Positions 1 through 6,472 of a stretch of DNA of 9,709 bases are shown piece after piece. The notes below the pieces were generated by a model. That model saw only the letters and a program-made list of their open reading frames with translations, did not search any database and was not told the DNA's origin. A program made the position numbers and the translations under genes. Position 1 is the first letter of the stretch; the number at the start of each line of letters is the position of its first letter. Source of the DNA: Candidatus Calditenuaceae archaeon JGI OTU-3 (GTDB lineage Archaea > Thermoproteota > Nitrososphaeria_A > Caldarchaeales > Calditenuaceae). The stretch lies in the NCBI GenBank assembly GCA_000494185.1, contig AWOC01000033.1:1-9709 (forward strand), read 5' to 3'.

Positions 1-7
1 TAGGGGC

Positions 8-1243
8 TTAGCTGGAGACTCCCTCAAGCTCGGCAGCCCCCCTAAGAACGAGATAAGTGGCGGCGTAGAGGGGCAGCTCCATGCTCCGGGGCTCCGGCAC
101 CTCGTCAAACTCCATCCCACCAAGCCTGAAGGCGGGGCAATAGAGCACCCTCACCCTCACCCTTCTATCCTTCGGAAGGGCCGCCGAGACCTCGAGGGGG
201 TCCGTGTCCTCCAGCTCACCCACGGGAATCCGACACGCAAGGAGCCCCGTCTTGCCGTTAAGCGTCCCGGAGAGCCTCAGGAGCCTATGGATATCCGCCG
301 TTACCACTGGGTCTATCTTGATAGACTCCATCCTTATGGCCACCTCCACTAGCTGCTCCCAGAGTCCCGCTGGAGCGGCTGCCCAGTCAGGGTCCTCGAT
401 CCAAGAGCTGCTGAGCTGCTCGATAATCCCTCCATACTTCTGCAACAGTTTTTGGGGGAGGAGTTTAGGGTTCTGGAGGAGGGCATATATCCGTCTCTCG
501 ATGCGGCCCTTCAGCCCAGGCAGCTGAAACGTTGGCGGCGGCAGCCCCTTTACGGAGGGCCTGCCCCTCTTTCCAGCTCCGCCGGGTAGGCCAACCAGGC
601 TCGGGACTAGGCCCTCGCAGAGGAGGTAGCCGACGATCGCTCTCCGGGCTATCTGGTCCAGCCCCCTGAAGGCCTCGGAGTAAACAACGACGTGGTAGCC
701 CCTATTCCCCGAGAAGCCGACCTCGATCTCACCCTCCTCAACCCCCAGCTCGTCCATCAATATGGCCACAAGCCTTGCCGCCTCTGCTCTAGCACCGCTG
801 ATACATCCCTCGCAGACCCACTCAAGAGTCCTCAGGGGCTGGCCGCAACTAGGACAACCGTTGCCGGCCTCCTCGACGAGGCCGTGGACGCTGCATAACT
901 GATACTCGTGCCGACCCGCGCATGGAGGGTCTAAATGGTCGGCGTCTATGTCGAAGATCAGGTCCGCGCCGAGCCACTCCTTCTCATTCATTGGAGCAGC
1001 GGGATACCTGTAGTAGGCGGCAGACCTGTAGGCGTGGAGAGGAGAGGCTTTGACGACAGCCGCCCTCACCTCGTCGGCCGAGCCTAAGGCGATGTGCCTG
1101 ACCATCTCTCCGTCAAAGGGCCAGTAGCCATACTCCCTCATCTCCGGACGTGGGGGCGGGTTGATGAGGCTTGCTGACCGCCTATAGAACTCTCTAAACA
1201 CGGCCCTCACGAACTCTAGCGAACGCGCCCTAGCTGAGGCCAA
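8..1243 (-). CDS. priS: DNA primase small (catalytic) subunit PriS
   Basis: Catalytic subunit of the archaeal/eukaryotic-type primase, which makes primers with the large subunit PriL; PriL is not in this window. With the TTG start chosen here the protein has 411 residues, a little longer than the usual roughly 330-380. Visible motifs: an N-terminal REYGYWPF block and the motif I acidic triad DIDAD (residues 98-102, metal-binding Asp98 and Asp100). Six Cys at about 108, 117, 130, 133, 144 and 147, with nearby His, fit the zinc knob. Motif II is SGNRGYH (178-184). In motif III, VTADIHRL carries the third catalytic Asp (317), and it is followed by TLNGKTGL, where the family normally has SLHGKTGL. 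Start choice: a TATA-like box lies at 1266-1275, and TTG at 1243 sits about 28 nt from its centre. An upstream TTG at 1267 would lie inside that box. The gene lies 45 bp after the stop of the DedA-like gene on the same strand and may also be read through from it. Confidence 0.95.
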   Translation of the reverse strand: MASARARSLEFVRAVFREFYRRSASLINPPPRPEMREYGYWPFDGEMVRHIALGSADEVRAAVVKASPLHAYRSAAYYRYPAAPMNEKEWLGADLIFDIDADHLDPPCAGRHEYQLCSVHGLVEEAGNGCPSCGQPLRTLEWVCEGCISGARAEAARLVAILMDELGVEEGEIEVGFSGNRGYHVVVYSEAFRGLDQIARRAIVGYLLCEGLVPSLVGLPGGAGKRGRPSVKGLPPPTFQLPGLKGRIERRIYALLQNPKLLPQKLLQKYGGIIEQLSSSWIEDPDWAAAPAGLWEQLVEVAIRMESIKIDPVVTADIHRLLRLSGTLNGKTGLLACRIPVGELEDTDPLEVSAALPKDRRVRVRVLYCPAFRLGGMEFDEVPEPRSMELPLYAATYLVLRGAAELEGVSS

Positions 1244-1265
1244 CCAAACATACGACCAACGCGCC

Positions 1266-1275
1266 AAAAATATAG
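1266..1275 (-). promoter_or_regulatory. TATA-like box upstream of priS
   Basis: On the minus strand this reads TATATTTTT, a strong A/T run in otherwise G+C-rich DNA. It is centred about 28 nt before the TTG at 1243. Spacing fits an archaeal TATA element and a leaderless priS mRNA. Confidence 0.5.
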
Positions 1276-1288
1276 ATTCCGAAGCCCG

Positions 1289-1909
1289 CTAGCCCTGTAT
1301 GCCGATCCGCGACAGAATCTTAGCCCAGTCGAGCCGCGCAACGAGATATGCAAGCAGCATGGCCGCCGCCGCGGTGGCGACCGAGACTGCTAAAAGCCTC
1401 GAGAGGTTACTCGCTGGGCCACACTCGACGAGCAGGCAGACGAGTCCCTGGAGTGGCGTTGAAAGATAAGCGACGGCTGAGGTGATCACGAGCTTTCCTG
1501 TGAAGACGAATGGGAAAAAGAGCCTGTTGCTCAGACCTGTTAGGGCGAGGAGCATGTAGACCACGTCGTCTGGGACGGGCGTTGCGGCCGTGATCAGAAC
1601 AGCTACCCACCCATACTTCTTGATCAACCGCTGGAGCGGCGCAATACGCTGGAGGGAGTCTTGACTCATGAGCACTCTTCCCCCGCGAAAGACATTGTAA
1701 AGCGCAAGCTTTCCCAGCGAGGCGCCTAATGCGCTGAGAACCGCGGTGGGGGCAGGGTCAAGCCCACCGGCCATGATCGCTATTATTATTGGCGGTATGT
1801 AGGGTCCCGAGACGAATGGAATCATGCTTCCCAACAGGCTGGAGGCAAAGACTCCGGCGTACCCATACGCCACAAACCCGCTCCAAACGTCGTCCCACAG
1901 CTCAGGCAT
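1289..1909 (-). CDS. DedA/VTT-domain (SNARE-associated type) membrane protein
   Basis: Polytopic membrane protein of the DedA/VTT superfamily, about 206 residues from the ATG chosen here. Members include lipid scramblase-like or flippase-like proteins, and bacterial relatives affect undecaprenyl-phosphate recycling; the substrate of archaeal members is unknown. Seen in the sequence: a re-entrant-type hydrophobic stretch near the N-terminus (SSLLGSMIPFVSGPYIPP), then GASLGKLALYNVFRGG. A second Pro-rich half-helix follows (AATPVPDDVVYMLLALTG) with FTGKLV after it, and there are C-terminal helices rich in Ala and Leu. This order (pore-like half helix, G-x3-G helix, second Pro/Asp half helix) is typical of the family. 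Start: GTG codons at 1927 and 1924 lie only about 17-20 nt from the TATA box centre, so ATG at 1909 is preferred, with a leader of roughly 10 nt. priS follows on the same strand. Confidence 0.8.
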   Translation of the reverse strand: MPELWDDVWSGFVAYGYAGVFASSLLGSMIPFVSGPYIPPIIIAIMAGGLDPAPTAVLSALGASLGKLALYNVFRGGRVLMSQDSLQRIAPLQRLIKKYGWVAVLITAATPVPDDVVYMLLALTGLSNRLFFPFVFTGKLVITSAVAYLSTPLQGLVCLLVECGPASNLSRLLAVSVATAAAAMLLAYLVARLDWAKILSRIGIQG

Positions 1910-1938
1910 CCGGGGAGACGCCACCACTCGGGCCAGCC

Positions 1939-1948
1939 TAATAATAAA
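1939..1948 (-). promoter_or_regulatory. TATA-like box upstream of the DedA-like gene
   Basis: Minus-strand TTTATTATTA centred about 35 nt before ATG 1909. It predicts transcription starting near 1918 and a very short leader. Confidence 0.5.
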
Positions 1949-2000
1949 GCATTCTCAAAATCGGGAGCCGACACGCGGCTGGAAGGGGAGGCCCGAGAAA

Positions 2001-2008
2001 ACGTTAAT
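2001..2008 (+). promoter_or_regulatory. weak TATA-like box upstream of the ubiquitin-fold gene
   Basis: An A/T-rich patch (acgttaat) about 36 nt before the TTG at 2041. It would give a start near 2031 and a leader of about 10 nt. It is weaker than the other promoters in the window. Confidence 0.3.
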
Positions 2009-2040
2009 GGGAAGCATAGACATTATTTCAGAAAGAAGGC

Positions 2041-2340
2041 TTGTCAGTAGTTATCCAGATCCCTGCGGCGCTGAGGGCGCTGACAAACAACAAGACGCGG
2101 ATCGAGGTCGAAGCAAGAACGGTGTCTGAGGCCCTCCAGGCGCTGGTGGAGAAGTATCCTGACTTGACACGATACATATTCGACGAGCACCAGCGAATCC
2201 GCAGCTTCATAAACATCTTCCTCAACAACAAAGACATCCGTACCCTAAACGGCCTTGACACACCCCTAAGAGACTCTGACCAACTCCTGATACTCCCAGC
2301 CATTGCAGGCGGCCTCCCCCACAACTCCTACCCGCGTTAA
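2041..2340 (+). CDS. MoaD/ThiS-like ubiquitin-fold protein with a tail beyond the diglycine
   Basis: Ubiquitin-fold sulfur carrier or protein modifier of the MoaD/ThiS/SAMP group, 99 residues. Seen: an N-terminal beta strand (VVIQIPAALRAL), the helix region VSEALQALVEKYPDL, the block FINIFLNN, and the family signature D-QLLILPAIAGG with Gly90-Gly91. In this family the C-terminal glycine is adenylated by an E1-like enzyme, then carries sulfur (molybdopterin, tRNA or thiamin thiolation) or is joined to proteins. Oddity: most MoaD-like proteins end at the GG, but here eight more residues (LPHNSYPR) follow before a clean TAA. The codons read normally and no frameshift is evident. A tail of this kind would have to be removed, as JAMM/Mec+ proteases do for some bacterial carriers, before activation. 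The likely partner E1 is the next gene. The start is a TTG; no better start lies nearby. Role in Moco or tRNA thiolation versus protein tagging is not decided by sequence. Confidence 0.88.
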   Translation: MSVVIQIPAALRALTNNKTRIEVEARTVSEALQALVEKYPDLTRYIFDEHQRIRSFINIFLNNKDIRTLNGLDTPLRDSDQLLILPAIAGGLPHNSYPR

Positions 2341-2486
2341 AAGTGAGACGAACGGGAGCCGGAAGACTACCTCGCATAATGAAAAAGCCGCCGAAGCTTA
2401 AGGCAACGCAGGTGGAGTATAGGCGCTGGGTGCTCTCACCGATCTATCCCCTCCTCTCTTAACTGCGACATGCTCAAAGAGACAAA

Positions 2487-2498
2487 TACTTAAAAATT
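2487..2498 (+). promoter_or_regulatory. TATA-like box upstream of the E1-like gene
   Basis: Reads tacttaaaaatt and is centred about 30 nt before GTG 2523. This is one of the best archaeal TATA matches in the window, so the E1 gene has its own promoter rather than relying only on the gene before it. Confidence 0.6.
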
Positions 2499-2503
2499 GG
2501 CGC

Positions 2504-2521
2504 AGGAGATACTCCTCGAGG
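2504..2521 (+). promoter_or_regulatory. nested palindromes between the TATA box and the start of the E1-like gene
   Basis: AGGAG-ATA-CTCCT (2504-2516) is a perfect 5-bp inverted repeat with a 3-nt centre. It overlaps a second palindrome, CCTCGAGG (2514-2521). Both lie between the TATA box and the GTG, where an archaeal repressor would block transcription. Operator function is inferred; chance is a real alternative for arms this short. Confidence 0.25.
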
Positions 2522-2522
2522 T

Positions 2523-3710
2523 GTGGTAGGCCTCACGGAGAGACAGGTCCTAAACCCTTTGGACCATGTATCACTGACGATGCAGGAGATCAGGAGGTAT
2601 GGGCGTCACTTAATCATGCCCGAGGTCGGGATGACCGGCCAAAAGAGGCTGAAGGCAGCAAGAGTGTTGGTGGTCGGAACGGGTGGGCTCGGCGCGCCAG
2701 TCTCCCTATACCTCGCGGCAGCTGGGGTTGGGACTATTGGGCTCGTGGACTTCGACGAGGTTGACGAGACTAACCTACAGAGGCAGGTGATCTTCACCAC
2801 AGAAGATGTCGGCGAGAAGAAGGTGGAGGTTGCGAAGAGGCGGCTACTGAGCCTGAACCCCTACATCAAGGTTGAGACGTACGGCGAGGCGATCAACTCC
2901 CAAAACGCCCTCGAAATAATAGGCGAATATGACGTGGTCGTCGACGCGACAGACAACTTCCCCACTAGATACCTACTCAACGACGCCTGCGTATTCCTAA
3001 AGAAACCCCTCGTCTACGGCAGCATCTTCAGGTTCGACGGCCAGCTCAGCGTCTTCTACGCCGGGCACGGCCCGTGCTATAGATGCCTCTACCCGGAGCC
3101 ACCGCCCCCCGGCCTCGTCCCCTCATGCGCAGAAGGCGGCGTCCTGGGGGTTTTGCCCGGAATAGTGGGCTCGCTACAGGCGAACGAGGCCCTGAAGCTG
3201 ATCCTAGGAGTCGGCCAGCCCCTCATCGGTCGGCTCCTTCTTATCGATGCTTTATCAACGGGCTTCAGAGAACTCCACGTACAGAGGGACAAGAACTGTC
3301 CAGTCTGCGGAGAGAATCCCACGATCAGGGAGCTGATAGACTATGAGCAGTTCTGCGGCGTCCGTATAACAGGTGAGGACCCGTCAAGCCGTGCAACGTC
3401 GATTGCGCCAGAGCAGCTGAAGGAGATGCTCGATAGGGGAGAGGAAATCCAGTTAATCGATGTCAGGGAACCAGTCGAGTGGGAGATCTGCCGGCTACCC
3501 GGGGCCCGACTCATCCCCCTCGGCCAGCTTACCTCGAGGCTGCATGAGATCGACCAGACGAAGAAAGTCATAGTATACTGCCACTCGGGCCAGAGAAGCG
3601 CCTTAGCTGTTAAGCTACTCAGAGACCTCGGCCTCACGAACACCTTCAATCTGGCAGGCGGGATAGACGCCTATGCGGAGAGAATAGACCAATCAATCCC
3701 CCGCTACTAG
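2523..3710 (+). CDS. E1-like adenylyltransferase (ThiF/MoeB) fused to C-terminal rhodanese
   Basis: Activates the C-terminal glycine of a ubiquitin-fold carrier by adenylation and passes sulfur to it; 395 residues. The architecture matches MoeZ/MoeBR and eukaryotic Uba4/MOCS3. Seen: RYGRHLIMPEVGMTGQ (25-40), nucleotide loop GTGGLG (52-57), DFDEV (76-80), NLQRQ (84-88) and DATDN (141-145). Zinc ligands are the pairs C185/C188 and C259/C262, and a candidate catalytic Cys lies in PSCAEGGVLG (C202). The rhodanese domain spans about 295-390, with persulfide loop YCHSGQRS (active Cys353). All expected residues are present, so the enzyme looks intact and able to form a thiocarboxylate. Expected roles are molybdopterin synthesis, tRNA thiolation or SAMP-type protein tagging. 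The GTG start sits about 30 nt from the TATA box. The nearest upstream gene, 182 bp away, encodes its probable carrier partner. Confidence 0.94.
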   Translation: MVGLTERQVLNPLDHVSLTMQEIRRYGRHLIMPEVGMTGQKRLKAARVLVVGTGGLGAPVSLYLAAAGVGTIGLVDFDEVDETNLQRQVIFTTEDVGEKKVEVAKRRLLSLNPYIKVETYGEAINSQNALEIIGEYDVVVDATDNFPTRYLLNDACVFLKKPLVYGSIFRFDGQLSVFYAGHGPCYRCLYPEPPPPGLVPSCAEGGVLGVLPGIVGSLQANEALKLILGVGQPLIGRLLLIDALSTGFRELHVQRDKNCPVCGENPTIRELIDYEQFCGVRITGEDPSSRATSIAPEQLKEMLDRGEEIQLIDVREPVEWEICRLPGARLIPLGQLTSRLHEIDQTKKVIVYCHSGQRSALAVKLLRDLGLTNTFNLAGGIDAYAERIDQSIPRY

Positions 3711-3726
3711 CCCAACGACCCCTAGG

Positions 3727-3737
3727 AAAAATTAATA
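3727..3737 (+). promoter_or_regulatory. TATA-like box of tRNA-Leu
   Basis: An A/T run (aaaaattaata) centred about 32 nt before the first base of tRNA-Leu, so transcription would begin a few bases before the mature 5' end. It starts 17 bp after the E1 gene ends. Confidence 0.5.
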
Positions 3738-3763
3738 GAATGGAGGAACATTATAGAAGCAGG

Positions 3764-3868
3764 GCGGGGGTCGCCAAGCTTGGTCAAAGGCGCAGGGCTC
3801 AGGATCCACTTCAAGGATGGGAGCCCCTGTCCCGTAGGGGTTCGTGGGTTCAAATCCCACCCCCCGCA
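3764..3868 (+). tRNA. tRNA-Leu (anticodon CAG) with a 20-nt intron
   Basis: The acceptor stem GCGGGGG pairs perfectly with CCCCCGC (3861-3867), with discriminator A at 3868. The T arm is GTGGG-TTCAAAT-CCCAC. The long variable arm (TCCCGTAGGGGTTC) marks a class II tRNA. The anticodon stem is CAGGG/CCCTG (3793-3797 with 3825-3829). After intron removal the loop is CTCAGGC, with anticodon CAG at 3800-3802 for Leu codon CUG. No CCA is encoded. The mature length is 85 nt. Confidence 0.95.
3804..3823 (+). other. archaeal tRNA intron at position 37/38 with a bulge-helix-bulge motif
   Basis: The fold is textbook. The anticodon stem is followed by a 4-bp central helix CTCA/TGGG (one T-G pair) flanked by 3-nt bulges GGA and AGC, with an inner TCC/GGA stem closing loop ACTTCAA. 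Cuts between bulge bases 2 and 3 (GG^A and AG^C) remove exactly 20 nt and leave a 7-nt anticodon loop. It would be cut by the archaeal tRNA splicing endonuclease. Confidence 0.9.
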
Positions 3869-4140
3869 CTTACACATAAACCCCCTGATTGTAGGAGAAT
3901 CCATCAAGAGAGCTAAAGGTTGCTTGATCGCAGCCCGTGGCATCTTGCGGTCATCGGCTCAAGTGAGGGAGAGAACTCTTGCCCAGCAGATCTGTCCTCG
4001 ATCAGCTATTTCGAGAAAACCTTAGAATGATGGGAGTTAGTCGGTAGGGAGCGAGTGCCGATTGCCATGACTTATGTTCCTGCGCCCTTTTCCTTAGCTA
4101 CGTCCTAGCCAGTGGGCAAGCCTTACTGCCCTCTTCACAT
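3869..4140. other. gene-poor stretch between tRNA-Leu and the small helical ORF
   Basis: No convincing gene is seen on either strand. Reading frames are short or overlap the tRNA. A hairpin AGTCGGTA/TGCCGATT with a 9-nt loop lies at 4039-4063. A T-run (ccctttt, near 4085) could help end a plus-strand transcript. The right end may hold an out-of-frame continuation of the small ORF that follows (see findings). Confidence 0.5.
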
Positions 4141-4284
4141 CTAGCTCTGCTTGACCCGCTTTAGCGCGCGTTCGAGGATCTGATTTGCTTCTCTCTCAAT
4201 TTCCTCGGCGAGGCTGTTTGCTGTTGCTCTAACCCTTTCGGCCGATGCCGCGATTATTTCTCTGACCTTTTCCTCCATGCTCAT
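4141..4284 (-). CDS. small helical, probably coiled-coil protein of unknown function
   Basis: An unrecognised 47-residue ORF starting ATG at 4284, with a second in-frame ATG at 4278, and ending TAG. Residues are strongly helix-forming and charged: MSMEEKVREIIAAS near the start, AEEIEREANQILERALKR near the end, with no Pro or Cys. Hydrophobic residues fall at heptad-like spacing. It lies 40 bp downstream of atpD on the same strand and has its own TATA-like box (TTAAAA, 4316-4321) about 34 nt upstream. Composition recalls the N-terminal helix of peripheral-stalk subunits E or H of A-type ATP synthases, and its place beside atpD makes that tempting. However, it is about half the length of subunit H and no specific motif supports the link. 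The translated composition looks like protein rather than random G+C-rich sequence. Its end may be affected by a frameshift in GCGCGCG at 4164-4170. Confidence 0.55.
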   Translation of the reverse strand: MSMEEKVREIIAASAERVRATANSLAEEIEREANQILERALKRVKQS

Positions 4285-4315
4285 TTCCCGGTATGTTATC
4301 GTTTGCGTGCTGGGG

Positions 4316-4323
4316 TTTTAAGT
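4316..4323 (-). promoter_or_regulatory. TATA-like box of the small helical ORF
   Basis: Minus-strand ACTTAAAA, just past the atpD stop codon, centred about 34 nt before ATG 4284. It would allow expression independent of atpD. Confidence 0.4.
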
Positions 4324-4324
4324 T

Positions 4325-4966
4325 TTAGCTTGTCCTTCGGCGTTCAAGGACTCTTTTGATGTGTTTGAGCTTCACGAAGTATTCTCTGTCGTTCTCCTCC
4401 AGTGTGGCGGATATAACCCTTATGGCCTCCTCGTACCTGGGTATTATTACGTGCTCGAGGGCGTTGAGGAGTCTCTGTGTCTTCCGCAGCTCGCTCGCCA
4501 CCCTGTAGATGTTGTTCTCGACGGCCGCGGCCCTGCAGATATCTGCGACTACCCTCCTGATCTTCCTCACTGCCTCGTCTAATGCTAGGGAGGTGTCTCC
4601 GAAGCCGTATGGAAGCTTAAAGTCGCCGCCGGAGACCCCGAGCGTCACCAGCGACATACCCATCATCGTGTAGCTCTCCACGCTTATGTCTACTGTCTCG
4701 GGGACGGACCTAGCTATAGACTCCATCACCTGTGGCCCAAGCTCCACGTACGCCCCTAGTAAGTCGTCATAGGCCTCTGTAAGCCCCTCTATCGCGCGCG
4801 ACCTTAGCGCCTCAGCCTCCTCTATCAGCTGGTTAAGCCTGTTTATCAGCACGTCCCTCTTGTCTTCGAGTATGCCGTGAACACGCTTGGCAGTCCTCAC
4901 GGCTCTTCTAAGACGGATTAGCTCTAGTCTCGTCCTCAGGTATCCGCGTCCAAAGGCTACCGACAT
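4325..4966 (-). CDS. atpD: A-type ATP synthase subunit D (central stalk)
   Basis: Central rotor shaft of the archaeal A1A0 ATP synthase. It turns inside the A3B3 head and links it, with subunit F, to the membrane rotor. 213 residues, normal for the family. Seen: [27 protein letters not shown] near the N-terminus (the family's TR-x-L-x3-L...A-x2-G-x2-L-x-KRD pattern), then long coiled-coil helices at both ends. A less helical middle follows VDISVES, and the C-terminal helix contains [13 protein letters not shown] [19 protein letters not shown], the conserved R-x-VNALE-x-V-IP region. ATG at 4966 lies about 29 nt from a TATA box (4992-4998), so the mRNA is probably leaderless. It is transcribed away from atpB, unlike the usual single-strand A-B-D order. 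Genes for subunits A, C, E, F, I and K are not in this window. Confidence 0.94.
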   Translation of the reverse strand: MSVAFGRGYLRTRLELIRLRRAVRTAKRVHGILEDKRDVLINRLNQLIEEAEALRSRAIEGLTEAYDDLLGAYVELGPQVMESIARSVPETVDISVESYTMMGMSLVTLGVSGGDFKLPYGFGDTSLALDEAVRKIRRVVADICRAAAVENNIYRVASELRKTQRLLNALEHVIIPRYEEAIRVISATLEENDREYFVKLKHIKRVLERRRTS

Positions 4967-4991
4967 CTACTGCCCCTCATGAGGCCTCTAC

Positions 4992-4998
4992 ATATAAC
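4992..4998 (-). promoter_or_regulatory. TATA-like box of atpD
   Basis: Minus-strand TTATATG centred 29 nt before the atpD ATG. It lies about 38 bp from the atpB TATA-like run, so the two promoters are back to back in under 100 bp. Confidence 0.6.
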
Positions 4999-5028
4999 TG
5001 TTAGCGGGGCTGCTCCTTTGCGACAGGG

Positions 5029-5038
5029 TTTTTTAGAA
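5029..5038 (+). promoter_or_regulatory. TATA-like run of atpB
   Basis: Plus-strand TTTTTTAGAA centred about 27 nt before ATG 5060, predicting a leaderless start. A GGAG at 5047-5050, 9 nt before that ATG, could instead act as a Shine-Dalgarno site on a longer transcript. Confidence 0.5.
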
Positions 5039-5059
5039 GGTTGCCTGGAGTTTCGTGTG

Positions 5060-6472
5060 ATGCAGAGGGTCGGACAAGGGTCCGGGATCGAGTATACAAC
5101 TATACGCGAGATCAGGGGACCCCTCGTGGTGGTTGACCGAGTGTCCAGGGCGTCCTATGACGAGCTGGTGGAGATCGAGACCCCGAGTGGGGAGAGGAGG
5201 TTGGGCAGGGTTCTCGAGGTTGGTGGGGGGAGGGCGGTGGTTCAGGTCTTTGAGGGCACGACGGGTCTATCGATTGAGGGGCTAAAGGCTCGGTTCCTCG
5301 GATCAACAATGAGGCTGGGAGTCTCTGAGGATATGTTGGGGAGGGTCTTCGATGGTTTGGGGAGGCCGCTCGACGGTCTTTCTGAGCCCCCAGTCGAGGA
5401 GTTCCGAGACGTGAACGGAGAGCCCCTGAACCCAGAGAGGAGAGAATATCCAAGCGACTTCATCCAGACAGGAATCTCGGCCATCGACGTCATGAACAGC
5501 CTCGTGAGGGGGCAGAAGCTCCCCGTCTTTAGCGGGCCCGGCCTACCCCACAACATCCTAGCCGCCCAGATAGCCCGGCAGGCCGTGGTGCCGGGAAAGG
5601 AGGAGGAATTCGCCGTCATTCTCGCAGCGATAGGTGTGCAGAACGATGAGGCGCGCTTTTATAGGAAGGTGTTGGAGGAGAGTGGCGCTATCGGTAGATC
5701 CGCCCTCTTCCTCAACCTTGCTGACGACCCAGCGGTTGAAAGGGTCATTACGCCTCGTGTCGCCCTAACCCTAGCTGAGTTTCTAGCTTTCGAGCGCGAC
5801 TATCACGTGCTCGTTATCCTCACAGACATGACTAACTATGCGGAGTCGCTCCGGGAGATTAGTGCGGCTCGTGAGGAGGTTCCGGGCAGGAAGGGCTATC
5901 CTGGATACATGTACAGTGACTTGGCGTCCATATATGAGAGGGCTGGGAGGATAAAGGGTCGTCCGGGAAGCGTGACTCAGATGCCAATACTCAGCATGCC
6001 GAGCGACGACATCACCCACCCGGTCCCCGACCTGACAGGCTACATAACCGAGGGGCAGATCGTCTTGAGCAGAGACCTTTTCAGGAAGGGCATTTATCCG
6101 CCGATAAACGTGCTCATGAGTCTCTCGCGGCTAATGGGGCCCGGTATTATAGCTCCCAAGAAGACTAGGCCGGACCACGGCGATGTCTCAAACCAGCTCT
6201 ACGCCTCTTACTCGAGAGCAGTCCAGCTACGATCACTCGCAGAGATTGTTGGCAAGTCGAGCCTATCGGCCCAGGACATCAAGCTTATAGAGTTTGGGGA
6301 CCTCTTCGAGACACGCTTCCTAAAGCAGGGTGTCGACGAGAACAGAACCCTAGACGAGTCGCTGGCTATAGCCTGGGAGATCCTGAGCACGCTTCCCGAG
6401 GAGAGCCTCACCAAGATAAGACCCGAGTTCGTGAAGAAGTATTACGTTGGGGCGAAAGCCGCCCAATCCTAA
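5060..6472 (+). CDS. atpB: A-type ATP synthase subunit B (non-catalytic head subunit)
   Basis: Forms the alternating, regulatory nucleotide-site subunit of the A3B3 hexamer in the A1A0 ATP synthase; 470 residues, the usual size. Seen: N-terminal beta barrel [19 protein letters not shown], then [32 protein letters not shown] (about 157-165) replaces the Walker A loop, as is normal for the non-catalytic subunit. Also present are [16 protein letters not shown] and [22 protein letters not shown] (about 276-297), then [14 protein letters not shown] (321-334). The open frame extends upstream to an ATG at 4979, but the first 27 residues do not resemble the family. The start at 5060 is supported by both the TATA spacing and a GGAG site. 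The gene is divergent from atpD, and its stop overlaps that of the convergent DUF92 gene. Confidence 0.96.
   Translation: MQRVGQGSGIEYTTIREIRGPLVVVDRVSRASYDELVEIETPSGERRLGRVLEVGGGRAVVQVFEGTTGLSIEGLKARFLGSTMRLGVSEDMLGRVFDGLGRPLDGLSEPPVEEFRDVNGEPLNPERREYPSDFIQTGISAIDVMNSLVRGQKLPVFSGPGLPHNILAAQIARQAVVPGKEEEFAVILAAIGVQNDEARFYRKVLEESGAIGRSALFLNLADDPAVERVITPRVALTLAEFLAFERDYHVLVILTDMTNYAESLREISAAREEVPGRKGYPGYMYSDLASIYERAGRIKGRPGSVTQMPILSMPSDDITHPVPDLTGYITEGQIVLSRDLFRKGIYPPINVLMSLSRLMGPGIIAPKKTRPDHGDVSNQLYASYSRAVQLRSLAEIVGKSSLSAQDIKLIEFGDLFETRFLKQGVDENRTLDESLAIAWEILSTLPEESLTKIRPEFVKKYYVGAKAAQS

Noticed and set aside
204..898. Plus-strand open frames within priS
   Set aside because: They are shadows of a well-supported minus-strand gene with G+C-rich third positions and show no family features.
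2379..2462. 27-codon ORF between the ubiquitin-fold and E1 genes (MKKPPKLKATQ...)
   Set aside because: No TATA box or ribosome site at the proper distance and no recognisable motif; too short to support as a gene.
3722..3943. Minus-strand open frame with GGWDLNPRTPTGQG-like text
   Set aside because: It is antisense to the tRNA-Leu gene; WDLNP-type peptides are a well-known false translation of tRNA T arms.
3780..4025. Plus-strand open frame of 81 codons
   Set aside because: It runs through the tRNA-Leu gene and has no family resemblance or promoter of its own.
3869..4140. C/D box small RNA (a TGATGG near 4028)
   Set aside because: No D box (CTGA) at a suitable distance and no terminal stem.
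4979..5059. 27-residue N-terminal extension of atpB from ATG 4979
   Set aside because: It does not resemble subunit B, would span the atpB TATA-like run, and the total would exceed the usual family length.
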